This document shows, piece after piece, positions 1 through 8,454 of a stretch of DNA of 33,872 nucleotides; the first letter of the stretch is position 1, and every line of letters begins with the position of its first letter. A program made the translations under genes and the position numbers. The stretch comes from Vicinamibacteria bacterium (lineage in GTDB: Bacteria > Acidobacteriota > Vicinamibacteria > Vicinamibacterales > UBA8438). The notes under the pieces are model-generated. The model did no database searches. It was given only the letters and a program-made list of their open reading frames with translations, and was not told the origin of the DNA. The stretch spans positions 1 through 33,872 of the forward strand of contig JAJEFC010000352.1 of assembly GCA_022820675.1 (NCBI GenBank). The letters are read 5' to 3'.

Positions 1-589
1 ACGGGCAACCGCCGCCTATCACCGAACCGCCCCTGCCGCCCTCCCCACCCCGTCTCCGACGAGTCAAGTAGCTCTTGCCATGCAGCTCACGGAACCCTGC
101 GGACCCTCTACCGACCGCCGACGAAAAAGAGCCGCACCCAATCGAGATTTCCCTCCTGCCGAAGAAGAATGCGTCGATCGAGTAGGCGCCAGGCCCAAGG
201 AACACGAGGCTGACGGCCATGACCGTGGTCGTCAACGCGAGCGACCATGGGAGGTTCAGTCCGAGAACCGCCAGCGACGGCCACAACGCGTCGATCAGGG
301 TTACCACTCCAGCCGCCACCGACGTGCTCTGCGTGATCGGCGTGAGTATGCCGACGGCTCCGAGGGCGCCGCCGACGAGCATGACAAGCGCCGTCAGTGC
401 AGCGAAGGTGGTCGGCGGCGCTCCGATGCCAAGGAATGGCACCAGGATTCGCGCACCCTGCGCGATCAGGTAGACACCGAGCGTCAGGCGAAGGAGCAGA
501 AGCCCCGCGCCGGGCCCGCCCGCCGGAAATCCCGAAAAAAGCCGTTGCACTGATGCTAGGATGGACTCCACTGTCGCGGAGCGCATCAT
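1..589 (-). CDS. DoxX-like small multi-pass membrane protein (runs off left edge)
   Basis: Seen: an open frame starts at tandem ATG codons (589 and 586), 25 bp after the stop of the response regulator on the same strand, and stays open to base 1. The first roughly 150 residues form a short soluble leader and four hydrophobic segments: LLLLRLTLGVYLIAQGARIL at about 31-50, then two Gly/Ala-rich helices, then a segment ending LGPGAYSIDAFFFGRREI. The helix spacing and the closing GPGAYSxDAxxFGRR element are typical of DoxX-type proteins, which are membrane proteins often linked to respiratory or redox functions. After the expected C-terminus (near base 150) the frame continues for about 45 Arg/Gly-rich residues with no stop, so the stop lies outside the window or a base change has removed the usual one. 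Proximity suggests co-transcription with the regulator. The physiological role is unknown. Confidence 0.72.
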   Translation of the reverse strand, partial: MMRSATVESILASVQRLFSGFPAGGPGAGLLLLRLTLGVYLIAQGARILVPFLGIGAPPTTFAALTALVMLVGGALGAVGILTPITQSTSVAAGVVTLIDALWPSLAVLGLNLPWSLALTTTVMAVSLVFLGPGAYSIDAFFFGRREISIGCGSFSSAVGRGSAGFRELHGKSYLTRRRRGGEGGRGGSVIGGGCP

Positions 590-614
590 CCCTGCGTGTA
601 GTGCGAGGCTACCT

Positions 615-1259
615 CTATTGGGGGAGTTCGATGATTCCGCGCCGGACTCCAATCGTCACCGCTTCGGTTCGATCGGCGGCGCCCAGCTTCTCCATGATGT
701 GCTTGATGTGGACCTTGACCGTGTCCTCGGAGATCGATAGAATTTCGCCTATCTTGCGGTTGCGGTTGCCGGCGGCGACGAGGCCCAGCGTCTCGACTTC
801 ACGCGCCGTGAGCAGGTCGTCGGTGAAGTAGTCGGCGAGCTCTGATGCGACCTCGGCGGGGATGCACTTCTTGCCGGCGTGGACGCGGCGGATGGAGTCG
901 ATGATCTCCGAGGGGGCAGCGGTCTTGAGCAGAAACCCGCGCGCACCGGCCGTGAGCGCGCGTCGGATCTCGACGTCGCCCCGGAACATCGACAGCATGA
1001 TGATGCGCGCGTTCGGCGCCTCGCTGCGAATCGCCATGAGGGCGTCGATGCCGTTCATATCCGGCAGGCGGACGTCCATGAGCGTGATGTCCGGTTTCTC
1101 CTCGTGGTACTCGCGAATGCCATCGCGGGCAGTGGCGGCCTCTCCCACGAGGCGCATGTCCTCCTGAGTGCCGATTATGGTGGCAATGCCTTCCCGCAGG
1201 AGCGGGTGGTCGTCGATGCTCAGGATCCGGATTGGGTGCGCCGCGCTCACGGCGGCCAT
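615..1259 (-). CDS. NarL/FixJ (LuxR-type) response regulator
   Basis: A DNA-binding response regulator of 214 residues, the normal family size. The receiver domain spans about 11-125. It has the acidic pair D16/D17, phospho-acceptor D62 in LMDVRLPDMNG, and K112 in FLLKTA. A LuxR-type helix-turn-helix follows at about 148-210 (LTAREVETLGLVAAG, then SEDTVKVHIKHIMEKLG). The likely partner is the HisKA_3-type histidine kinase encoded divergently alongside; NarL-class regulators normally pair with that kinase class. The start is ATG 1259 or GTG 1250. Either way the 5' end lies antisense within the 5' end of the kinase gene. The next gene downstream is a DoxX-like membrane protein 25 bp away, probably in the same transcript. 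The target genes cannot be read from the sequence. Confidence 0.95.
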   Translation of the reverse strand: MAAVSAAHPIRILSIDDHPLLREGIATIIGTQEDMRLVGEAATARDGIREYHEEKPDITLMDVRLPDMNGIDALMAIRSEAPNARIIMLSMFRGDVEIRRALTAGARGFLLKTAAPSEIIDSIRRVHAGKKCIPAEVASELADYFTDDLLTAREVETLGLVAAGNRNRKIGEILSISEDTVKVHIKHIMEKLGAADRTEAVTIGVRRGIIELPQ

Positions 1260-4230
1260 TATAGGCCATGGAGTCCCGCCGGCTGCACTCGGCGCGTCTC
1301 GTGACGTCAGCCGGTACGGACACGCCAGGTGGACCCTGCGCGACGGCGGTTTGCAGGGGTATCCGCGGTCTATCGCTCAAACCCGCGACGGCTTCCTGTG
1401 GCTGGCCACCGACTTCGGCCTCCAGCGGTTCGACGGCGTCCGGTTCACCTCGTGGGAGCCGCCGCCTGGGTCGTCGTTGCCCGGCGTCGCCGTCAGGCTG
1501 CTCGCGACGCGGGACGGCAGTCTGTGGATCGGCACGGATCGGGGCTTGGCGCGCTGGAACGACGGCGCGCTCTCCGTCTATCGTGAGCTCGATGGTGAGG
1601 TCGTCTCCGCGCTCGCGGAAGATCGCCACGGAGCCGTGTGGGCGGGCACCCATGGCGGGCAGGACAACGCGAGGCTCTGCTCGATTCAAGGCGAGACCGT
1701 CGACTGCGACGGCGACGAGGGCACGCTGGGGCGTTTCGTCCTCGCCCTCCATGAAGACGAGGCCGGCGAACTCTGGGTCGGGGCGGCAACGGGCCTGTGG
1801 CACTGGGGGGAGGTTGCGCCGACACTGTACGCGGTGGCGAGCCCCTTCAGCGACATCAACGCGCTCGTCGACGACGGGCGCGGGGCGATCGTGATGGCCA
1901 CCACCCGGCAGATCGAGCGTCTCGTTGATGGCACGCTGGAACCGTTCCCCGTCGACACCGACCTCGAGGAGGTTAGGCCGACCTCGCTCCTGCTCGACCG
2001 CCGCGGTGCACTCTGGATCGGGACCCAGGGCAACGGGCTCCTCCACGTCCACGATGGTCGGACGGATCGACTCTCGCGCGACGACGGGCTGTCGGGCGAC
2101 TTCGTACTCGACATCTTCGAAGATCGCGAAGGAAACGTCTGGGTGGGGACGGCGGGCGGTCTGGATCGTTTCCGCGACGTTGCCGTGGGGAGGCTGTCGA
2201 CCAGGCAGGGGCTGGACAGCGACGCAGTCCTGTCCGTGCTGGCGACCGTCAGCGGCGACGTGTGGATGAGCACCCTCGGCGGCCTGGAGCGGTGGAGCGA
2301 AGGAGTCGTACGGGGCTACTCGCTTCCGGGCCCTGGCGACAACGGGGGCGTCGGCTCGCTCTTCGAGGACAGTCACGGCCGGATGTGGGCGTCTTCGTTG
2401 CTGGGGCTGTTCTCGTTCGAGCCCGGGGCGACCCGGCCTGTGCGCGTGGACCTGCCCGCGCGTCAGGTCCAGGCGTTGGCGGAGGATGCCGGCGGCACCC
2501 TGTGGGTCAGCGACTCGAGCGGGCTCTTCGGTCTGCGCGGCGGCGACGACGTAGATGTCGTGCCCTGGCCGACCCTCGGCGGGAATCACGCGCGGGCGCT
2601 CTTCGCGGACCCGTCCGGCGGGCTGTGGCTCGGCTTCGTCGGGGGTGGGTTGTCCCGTCTCGAGAACGGGCGGGTGCAGCGAACGTATGCGAGCACCGAC
2701 GGGCTGGGCGCCGGCGACGTCAACAACATCCATGACGATCGGGAGGGCGCGCTGTGGGTGGCGACCGAGGGCGGGCTGAGCCGAATCGCCGGAGGGCACG
2801 TCGACACCCTGAACGCGCGCAACGGGCTGCCCTGCGACGCCGTCAAGTGGTCCGTTGAAGACCTCGCGGGTGCCCTGTGGCTGCAGACGAACTGCGGGCT
2901 GGTCCGCGTCGAACGAGACGAGCTGGACGCGTGGATCTCGGACCCGACGTCCAGCGTCGACCTCGTCGCCTACGATGCGAGCGACGGCGCCATAGGCTAC
3001 GCCGATCTCGGGTCCTACGGTCCGAAGGTGTCCAGGGCCGCCGACGGACGCCTGTGGTTCGCCGGCTTCGACGGCGTGGGGATCGTCGATCCCCGCGCGC
3101 TGCCGTCGAATCCGGTCCCTCCGCCCGTGCACATCGAGCGGGTCGTCGCCGATGGCGTCACCCATGCTCCGCCGGCAGCCGTGCGCCTGCCTGCACGCGT
3201 GCGCGACGTCAGCATCGAGTACACGGCGCTGAGCCTCGGCGCGCCCGAGAAGGTGGCGTTCCGCTACCGGCTGGAGGGGAGAGACGACGACTGGGTCGAA
3301 GCCGGAAACCGGCGTCAGGCGTTCTACACCGATCTCCCCCCGGGGTCCTATCGGTTCCGGGTGATCGCCGCCAACGACCGGGGGCTCTGGAACGAGGACG
3401 GAGCGGCCTGGGCGTTCTCGATCGCACCGGCCTACTACCAGACCAACGCGTTCAGGCTCGCCGCCGTCACGAGCGTCATCCTGGGCCTGACCCTGCTGTA
3501 TCGACTGCGCCTGCGCCGTGTGACCGCCCAGCTTCAGGCCCGGCTCCAGGAGCGGCTCGACGAGCGTGCGCGGGTCGCGCAGGCGCTGCACGACACGCTG
3601 TTCCAGGGGTTCGCGAGCAGCTCCATGCTGCTCCATGCGGTGGCCGACGAGATCGCCGACCAGGGGGCTCGATCGAAGCTCACCCGCGTGCTGCAGCGCA
3701 TGAACCGGATGATCGACGAAGGCCGCGAGAGTGTCAGCGGGCTCCGCGTCCCGGACGGCGACGACAGCCTCGAGAGCGCCCTCGCCCGCGACGCCGAGTA
3801 CTTCAAGGGCGAGCAGCAGATCGACGTCCGGCTGGCCGTCAAGGGCCACCCGCGGCCGCTGCATCCGCTCGTCCGCGACGCCGTCTATCAGATCAGCCGC
3901 GAGGCCCTCGCCAACACGTTCCGCCACGCGCGGGCGAAGCACGTTGAAGTCGACGTCGAGTACTCGCGCGACGAGTTGACCGTCCGCGTGCGCGACGACG
4001 GCTGCGGCATGGCGCCGCCCATCGTCGACGAAGGGCGCCCGGGCCATTTCGGGCTGCCGGGCATGCGGGAGAGGGCCGAGCAGATGGGGGCAGTCCTGCG
4101 GCTCTGGAGTCGAGTGGACGCCGGCACCGAGGTCGAGATTCGCGTGCCCGCGAAAACGGCGTTCCCCGACGCGTCGCCGGGCCGCGGCGTCCGCTGGTGG
4201 TGGCGGGCTCGCGAACCCCGCGATTCCTGA
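1216..4230 (+). CDS. Two-component propeller sensor histidine kinase (Y_Y_Y, HisKA_3, HATPase)
   Basis: A membrane sensor kinase of about 1,004 residues. ATG 1216 is chosen because it begins a signal-peptide-like stretch (MLRIRIGCAALTAAIIGHGV); in-frame ATGs also exist from 1168. Residues about 30-640 contain repeated blades of the form DGxLWxGTxxGL, as in periplasmic two-component regulator propellers, probably two seven-bladed units. A Y_Y_Y domain follows at about 664-730 (FRYRLEGRDDDWVEAG, PGSYRFRVIAAND). One membrane helix lies at about 748-766. The dimerisation/phosphotransfer helix has H792 (ALHDTLFQGF), and the ATPase domain has an N-box (EALANTFRHA) and a G-box (GLPGM). The cognate regulator is probably the divergent LuxR-type gene. 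Propeller sensors of this layout often sense polysaccharides or other envelope ligands; the ligand here is unknown. There is no receiver or AraC domain, so it is not a hybrid. Confidence 0.95.
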   Translation: MLRIRIGCAALTAAIIGHGVPPAALGASRDVSRYGHARWTLRDGGLQGYPRSIAQTRDGFLWLATDFGLQRFDGVRFTSWEPPPGSSLPGVAVRLLATRDGSLWIGTDRGLARWNDGALSVYRELDGEVVSALAEDRHGAVWAGTHGGQDNARLCSIQGETVDCDGDEGTLGRFVLALHEDEAGELWVGAATGLWHWGEVAPTLYAVASPFSDINALVDDGRGAIVMATTRQIERLVDGTLEPFPVDTDLEEVRPTSLLLDRRGALWIGTQGNGLLHVHDGRTDRLSRDDGLSGDFVLDIFEDREGNVWVGTAGGLDRFRDVAVGRLSTRQGLDSDAVLSVLATVSGDVWMSTLGGLERWSEGVVRGYSLPGPGDNGGVGSLFEDSHGRMWASSLLGLFSFEPGATRPVRVDLPARQVQALAEDAGGTLWVSDSSGLFGLRGGDDVDVVPWPTLGGNHARALFADPSGGLWLGFVGGGLSRLENGRVQRTYASTDGLGAGDVNNIHDDREGALWVATEGGLSRIAGGHVDTLNARNGLPCDAVKWSVEDLAGALWLQTNCGLVRVERDELDAWISDPTSSVDLVAYDASDGAIGYADLGSYGPKVSRAADGRLWFAGFDGVGIVDPRALPSNPVPPPVHIERVVADGVTHAPPAAVRLPARVRDVSIEYTALSLGAPEKVAFRYRLEGRDDDWVEAGNRRQAFYTDLPPGSYRFRVIAANDRGLWNEDGAAWAFSIAPAYYQTNAFRLAAVTSVILGLTLLYRLRLRRVTAQLQARLQERLDERARVAQALHDTLFQGFASSSMLLHAVADEIADQGARSKLTRVLQRMNRMIDEGRESVSGLRVPDGDDSLESALARDAEYFKGEQQIDVRLAVKGHPRPLHPLVRDAVYQISREALANTFRHARAKHVEVDVEYSRDELTVRVRDDGCGMAPPIVDEGRPGHFGLPGMRERAEQMGAVLRLWSRVDAGTEVEIRVPAKTAFPDASPGRGVRWWWRAREPRDS

Positions 4231-4326
4231 AGCGGCACCCTGCGCCTGGGTGTCTCCGGCCAATCTTGGAGTTCGTTGCCTGAAGAAGGGCGCCGTGGCG
4301 CTCGTCGACCCGTGGATCCCGCTCGA

Positions 4327-4734
4327 TCAAGGCGTGTAGAGCGTGTGATCGAGATCGGGGATGCGGGAGTAGTCGCGATCGAAAGTCAGCAGATGGCCGT
4401 TGCACTCCACCGTGGCGGCCGCGATCCACACGTCGTTGATGGGAATGGGAGTACCGGCCCGCCGCAAGGCCGCGAAGATCCGCGCATAGTGCCGAACCGT
4501 CGTGGCGGTCACGTCGAGGACGTTGACGAAGGGCTCGTCGAGAAACTCGGCGAGAATGCGCCGGTTTTCGAGAGCGCGACGGCCCAGCTCGAATCCGGCA
4601 TCGAGCTCCCCGAGCACGGTCACCGGCACGATGACGACGCGCGCCGCCGCCACGCACTCGAGCACCTGGGCATGACCGGCACGAAGGTGGGAGTACGCGC
4701 TGGTGTCCAGGACGATCTTCGCGGCTGATGTCAT
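4327..4734 (-). CDS. vapC: PIN-domain ribonuclease toxin (VapC family)
   Basis: A PIN-domain protein of 135 residues, the usual VapC length. The expected acidic active-site residues are visible: D10 in IVLDTSAY, E43 in VLGELDAG, D101 in INDVWIAA and D119 in LLTFDRDY. VapC toxins are Mg2+-dependent RNases that cleave tRNA or rRNA and are neutralised by the partner antitoxin. The start codon overlaps the antitoxin stop (ATGA at 4731-4734), the classic translationally coupled antitoxin-first order. The gene looks intact with no missing catalytic residue. The precise RNA target cannot be inferred. It is one of three toxin-antitoxin loci between 4.3 and 11.7 kb. Confidence 0.93.
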   Translation of the reverse strand: MTSAAKIVLDTSAYSHLRAGHAQVLECVAAARVVIVPVTVLGELDAGFELGRRALENRRILAEFLDEPFVNVLDVTATTVRHYARIFAALRRAGTPIPINDVWIAAATVECNGHLLTFDRDYSRIPDLDHTLYTP

Positions 4735-4976
4735 TCCCAGGACCGTGCGTCGACGACCCGCTGAGCTTGCATCGCGGTCGTGAACTCTTCGAGATCGTCG
4801 GCGGTCCAGCCCGTGTAGCGGCGAAGGCGCTCGCGACGCGCGTTCAGCCCCACGGCGTCGCGCAGAAGGCGCAACACCGTACTGTTCAAGCTGTCGCCGC
4901 GTTCCTGACTGATGGCGCGTAGCCTGTTCGCCAGCTCCGGGTCGACGTTGCGTAGCGTCAGTTGCGTCGAAGGCAT
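4731..4976 (-). CDS. vapB: Ribbon-helix-helix antitoxin (VapB/FitA-like)
   Basis: A protein of 81 residues. The N-terminus resembles FitA-type ribbon-helix-helix antitoxins: the beta strand TQLTLRNVDPEL, followed by two helices (NRLRAISQERG and LNSTVLRLLRDAVGL). The C-terminal half (about 46-81) is charged and would be the toxin-binding tail. Upstream on the same strand are a perfect TTGACA -35 and a near-palindromic 18-mer covering the presumed -10 region. This is consistent with autorepression by the antitoxin or the complex, as is known for this family. It is translationally coupled to the PIN toxin by a 4-bp overlap. The FitA/VapB label is from fold-level similarity; the two subtypes cannot be separated by eye. 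Confidence 0.85.
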   Translation of the reverse strand: MPSTQLTLRNVDPELANRLRAISQERGDSLNSTVLRLLRDAVGLNARRERLRRYTGWTADDLEEFTTAMQAQRVVDARSWE

Positions 4977-4981
4977 GACAT

Positions 4982-5014
4982 CATGAAAGTACCTTCATGC
5001 ACGCACACTGTCAA
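4982..5014 (-). promoter_or_regulatory. Promoter and palindromic operator of the vapBC module
   Basis: Reading the minus strand, TTGACA lies at 5014-5009. Seventeen bases later is TACTTT (4991-4986), a weak -10. The -10 sits inside an 18-bp near-perfect palindrome at 4982-4999 (CATGAA and TTCATG arms, 16 of 18 positions symmetric). The palindrome ends 5 bp before the antitoxin ATG, so repressor bound there would block both RNA polymerase and the ribosome site. Operator function is inferred from position and symmetry. Confidence 0.6.
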
Positions 5015-5137
5015 GATGTCGTCCAGCTTCGGCCGCGACCGAAACGCGCTCCCGGACCGACCGGACGCTCAACCCCGGGCGTCATCAGCCCTTTTGCGCC
5101 GGCGTGAACGTGTCCCGAGGTCGCCAGGCCCCTCGAC

Positions 5138-5731
5138 CTATTTCGGCGGCCAGAGGGCGCCGAGGCTGAAGGTGACGGCGTCGAATGGTCGGATGCGGAC
5201 GGGAGCGTCATCCTGCGCGGTGGCGATCAGCACCCATTCGCTCTCGCGCAGCTCGAAGGCCTCCAGGGTGCGGTCGGCGGGGTCGACGAGCCACAGATGA
5301 CCCACCTGTTCGCGCCCATAGGCGGCGCGCTTGCCGTGGAGGTCGAGCTTGCGGGTCGAGGGCGAGAGCACTTCGCACACCCAGTCGGGGGGCAGCGTGG
5401 CGTACGGCGCGTCGGGAAAGACGGGCATCCGCTCCCGCCGCCAACCGGCGAGGTCGGGTACGAGGATGTCCTCGCCCAGATGCAGCTCCGGTTCGTCGAT
5501 GATCCACCAGCCCCCGGGGCCACCCGCGTCGTGGTGAAACGGACCGCCGATCTTCGTGCCCAGCGACGAGCTGGCGTGCGCGTGGCGCATGGCTGGCCGC
5601 GGGTTCGTGTGGAGCACGCCGTCAACAACCTCGGCGACTCGATGGGGAGGGGCATCGAGCACGTCCTGATAGGTCGCCCGACGGCGCTCAGCCGAGTCAT
5701 ACCGCAAGGTCGCGGTGACCGCTTCGCTCAT
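5138..5731 (-). CDS. Uma2-family putative endonuclease (DUF820)
   Basis: A protein of 197 residues, the usual length for the Uma2/DUF820 family, which has a PD-(D/E)XK nuclease-like fold. Start ATG 5731 is chosen because AGGAGG lies 5 bp before it; an in-frame ATG at 5785 lacks this and adds an atypical leader. Family signatures: TYQDVLDAPPHRVAEVVDGV near the N-terminus, the metal-binding Asp in ILVPDLAGWR, Glu in CEVLSPSTRKLDLHGKR with downstream Lys, then HLWLVDPADRTLEAFEL. These multicopy proteins are common in Cyanobacteria, Chloroflexota and Acidobacteriota. Their biological role is unresolved; a restriction or mobile-element function has been proposed. It stands alone, with no clear operon partner. 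Confidence 0.92.
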   Translation of the reverse strand: MSEAVTATLRYDSAERRRATYQDVLDAPPHRVAEVVDGVLHTNPRPAMRHAHASSSLGTKIGGPFHHDAGGPGGWWIIDEPELHLGEDILVPDLAGWRRERMPVFPDAPYATLPPDWVCEVLSPSTRKLDLHGKRAAYGREQVGHLWLVDPADRTLEAFELRESEWVLIATAQDDAPVRIRPFDAVTFSLGALWPPK

Positions 5732-5851
5732 GTCGCCTCCTGCGACGATTCTATCGCCCAGTGCGAATCTTGACGCCGCCGTCACCTTCGATCCACCTGC
5801 CCGCAGGCCACGCCGTTCGTGTTGTCCTGTGCCGTAACGACCGAGTAGCGG

Positions 5852-7990
5852 CTAGAACTGCACCCGCACCCCGCCGTTGATGACGCGGCCGTCGAGGGGC
5901 GCCCAGGCGTCGACGGTCCAGCGGCCGTCGGGGGCGCGGTCGGGGCGCAGGACGGGGTCCCACCGGTGCTGCCGCACGTCGGTGAGGTTCTCGAGGTTGA
6001 CGAACAGCCGGAGTGGTCCGAACCGGCGCTCGATCAGCACGCCCATCAGGGTGTAGGGCTCGCCGAGGCCGCGGTACGGGTTGGCCTCGAGCCGCTGCCG
6101 CCCCGTGTAGTACAGCTCGAAGCCGATGCGCCCGTCCTCGTTCTCGGCCATGGCCACGAGGCCCAGACCGTGCCGCGGCGTCTGGGCGACGTCGGCGGCG
6201 ATGCCGTCGACCTGCTCGCGCGACCGCACGTAGGTGTAGCTGGCGGTGAGGGCGAAGGGCGGCCGGCGGAAGGTGCCCAGCAGCTCGGCGCCGAGGTTCG
6301 TGGTCGGGTGGTCGAGGTTGCGCAGGACGTAGGTCGCGCGGTCGACGTGCACCGGGTCGGCGATGCGCGAGCCGAAGACGGTGACGGTCCAGGCGGCGGG
6401 GCCTTGGGTGCGGGTGAGGTCCATCGAGAAGCTGCGGCCCCGTTCCGCCCGGAGCGGGCCGTCCACCGTGAGGCGGGTCAGGCCGGCCGCCTCGGTCTCC
6501 TCGGTGAGGGCCGTGGGCCCGAAGAACCCGGTCCCCGCCGACAGGCGGGTCGACCAGTCGCCCGACCGCAGGAGGGCCGACACGCGGGGGCTGAGGAACC
6601 AGCCGTAGGCGCTGTGGCGGTCGAGCCGGCCGCTCATCGACAGGGCCAGCCACGACCGCACGTCGACGTCGTCCTGCACGAACAGGCCCGGGGTGGTGAA
6701 GGCGTGGCCGAACCGGGGGACGTCGTCGGGGCGGTAGGCGTCGCGCTCGACCGCGGCCCCCGCGACCCACGTGTGCCGCCCCGCCGTCCGCCGCACCGCG
6801 ACCTCGGCAAAGCTCGTATCGTGGCGGTCGCGCTCGAGGGTCTCCCCGAACCGGTGCTCGTGCCACTGCCGTGCGAGGGCGGCGCGCGCGGTCACCACGG
6901 CGCGCCCGGCCAGGGTCTGCCACAGAACCCCGAGGTCCTGACGGCGCGTGTCGAGGGCTTCGCGGTAGGGCGCTTCCACCGCGGCGAGCACGCGCCCCGG
7001 CTCGGTGCCGCCGCGACGGGTCTCGCCGGTCGCGCCGGCCGTGAAGAAGAGCGACCGGCCTTCTCCGTCGTCCCGGAAGAACCGCGGGCGGACGACGCCG
7101 CGGTCGTAGCCGGCCATGTCGGTCCACCCGTCGCCGTCGACGTCCGCCCGGCTCTGCCGGTGGCCGCCGCCGACCAGGGTCATCCCCCACGTCTCGGACA
7201 GCGGCGTCGACAGCCACAGCACGCCGTCGGTGGCGCCCCGCGTCGACTGGTTGAGCAGGATCTCGCGCTCGGCCTCGTCGCCGGGCCGGCGCGACAGCAG
7301 GTTGACGACGCCGCCCATCGCCCCCGCCCCGTGGAGGGCCGACGCCACGCCCTTGACGACCTCCACTTGGCCCAGGTCCATCGGCGGGATCTGGAGCAGC
7401 CCCAGCCCGCCGGGCTGGCTGCCGTAGAGGGGCAGCCCGTCGGATAGCAGGCGCGTGTAGCGGCCCCGCATGCCCTGGATGCGCACGCTCGCGGCCCCGA
7501 GCGACGGCGACGTGGCCTGCACCCGCATGCCGCCCATCTCGTTCAGCATCATGACGATGTCGCCGGGCGTCATGAGCATCTTCTCCTCGATCTCCTCCCG
7601 GTCGAGGGCCTCGACCCGCATCGGCTGGTCCTCGATGCGCCGCCCGGTGCGGGTGGTGGCGACCACGGTGACCTCTTCCTCGACGGTCAGCTCCGGCTCG
7701 AGGTCGACCCGCACGACGCGCTCCTCGCGGGGGGCCACGGTCACGGGCACGGTCACGGGGACGAACCCCTCCTGCACCACCGTGACCTGCACCTCCCCGG
7801 CCGGGGCCGGCACGAGGGCGACCCCGGCCGCGTCGGTCACCCGCGTCGTCCCCGCCACGACCACCGTCGCCCCGACCACCATGTCCTCCCCGGTCCGCAC
7901 CTCGACCCGAACGCGCCCCGGCTCCTGGCCGGCCGCCCCGGCCGGCTCCGCGAGCAGGACCGGCAGGATGAGGAGGATGCGGCTCGACAT
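5852..7990 (-). CDS. TonB-dependent outer-membrane receptor with N-terminal carboxypeptidase-like domain
   Basis: A protein of 712 residues. The signal peptide is about 1-22 (ILLILPVLLAEPAGAAGQ). An immunoglobulin-like carboxypeptidase-regulatory domain covers about 26-95. A TonB-box-like stretch (VEEEVTVVATTRTG) leads to the plug at about 115-235 (RIQGMRGRYTRLLSDGLPLY, VEVVKGVASALHGAGAMGGV). The rest is a 22-stranded barrel ending in aromatic F (GGVRVQF), as required for barrel insertion. Such receptors import large substrates such as metal chelates, cobalamin or oligosaccharides using TonB energy. Plug motifs of the GLPLYG/ASALHGAGAMGG type resemble those of siderophore, cobalamin and colicin-type receptors, but the substrate is not readable. 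It diverges from the NHL-repeat gene across a 464-bp gap. Confidence 0.95.
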   Translation of the reverse strand: MSSRILLILPVLLAEPAGAAGQEPGRVRVEVRTGEDMVVGATVVVAGTTRVTDAAGVALVPAPAGEVQVTVVQEGFVPVTVPVTVAPREERVVRVDLEPELTVEEEVTVVATTRTGRRIEDQPMRVEALDREEIEEKMLMTPGDIVMMLNEMGGMRVQATSPSLGAASVRIQGMRGRYTRLLSDGLPLYGSQPGGLGLLQIPPMDLGQVEVVKGVASALHGAGAMGGVVNLLSRRPGDEAEREILLNQSTRGATDGVLWLSTPLSETWGMTLVGGGHRQSRADVDGDGWTDMAGYDRGVVRPRFFRDDGEGRSLFFTAGATGETRRGGTEPGRVLAAVEAPYREALDTRRQDLGVLWQTLAGRAVVTARAALARQWHEHRFGETLERDRHDTSFAEVAVRRTAGRHTWVAGAAVERDAYRPDDVPRFGHAFTTPGLFVQDDVDVRSWLALSMSGRLDRHSAYGWFLSPRVSALLRSGDWSTRLSAGTGFFGPTALTEETEAAGLTRLTVDGPLRAERGRSFSMDLTRTQGPAAWTVTVFGSRIADPVHVDRATYVLRNLDHPTTNLGAELLGTFRRPPFALTASYTYVRSREQVDGIAADVAQTPRHGLGLVAMAENEDGRIGFELYYTGRQRLEANPYRGLGEPYTLMGVLIERRFGPLRLFVNLENLTDVRQHRWDPVLRPDRAPDGRWTVDAWAPLDGRVINGGVRVQF

Positions 7991-8454
7991 GGCTCTCTAT
8001 TCGCGCGGAGGCGGGGGGCCGTCACCGTACACGGCGGCCACCGGCGGCCGATGCCTCGGGACCTGCCCTCGGCCATCTTACGCGGGATTCCCCCGGGGCG
8101 CCGGAAAACGGCGACGCGTTGCGGTTCGGCTTCCGCCCGTCGGGTCGCCTCCATGCTGGACACTGACGAAGATTGCCTTGTCCTGGCCAACGCGTGACCG
8201 CGGCACCCCCATGGCCGGGTGCCGTCGGCAGCCTGGCGCAGCTCTCGGGGCAACGATCGTTCCGAGGTGGCCAGCCGCACCCGGGCGCAGCCTGCTCTTC
8301 TGCAGCCCGGCGCGCCCGACACACGGCGAGGTCGTTCCGTCACCGCCCTTTGCGGTGGGAACTCCACCCTGTCGCCCGAGTCGCCCCGTGCCCCTCCGTG
8401 CCCCCGACCTCCGCCGCGTGGTATAAGCAGCCTGGATTCACCCAAGGAGCAGCC
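7991..8454. other. Divergent intergenic region without a convincing gene
   Basis: These 464 bp lie between the TonB receptor (leftward) and the NHL-repeat gene (rightward). Open frames here lack homology and ribosome sites. A TATAAG hexamer at 8422-8427 and AAGGAG at 8444-8449 precede the NHL start. A small perfect hairpin (CACCGC, 5-nt loop, GCGGTG) lies at 8341-8357. No riboswitch-like structure was recognised. Confidence 0.45.

Noticed and set aside
80..553. Rightward open frame of 157 residues
   Set aside because: It is antisense to the DoxX-like gene, highly charged, low in hydrophobic residues and without a family match.
799..4263. Leftward open frame of over 1,100 residues across the kinase gene
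   Set aside because: It is antisense to the clearly homologous propeller kinase and overlaps the response regulator; long shadow frames are common at this GC content.
4982..4999. A LexA or Fur box at the vapBC palindrome
   Set aside because: The sequence does not match either consensus, and its position fits antitoxin autoregulation better.
5966..7447. Rightward 493-residue frame
   Set aside because: It is antisense to the TonB receptor and has a shadow composition rich in Gly/Val/Pro/Arg with no domain.
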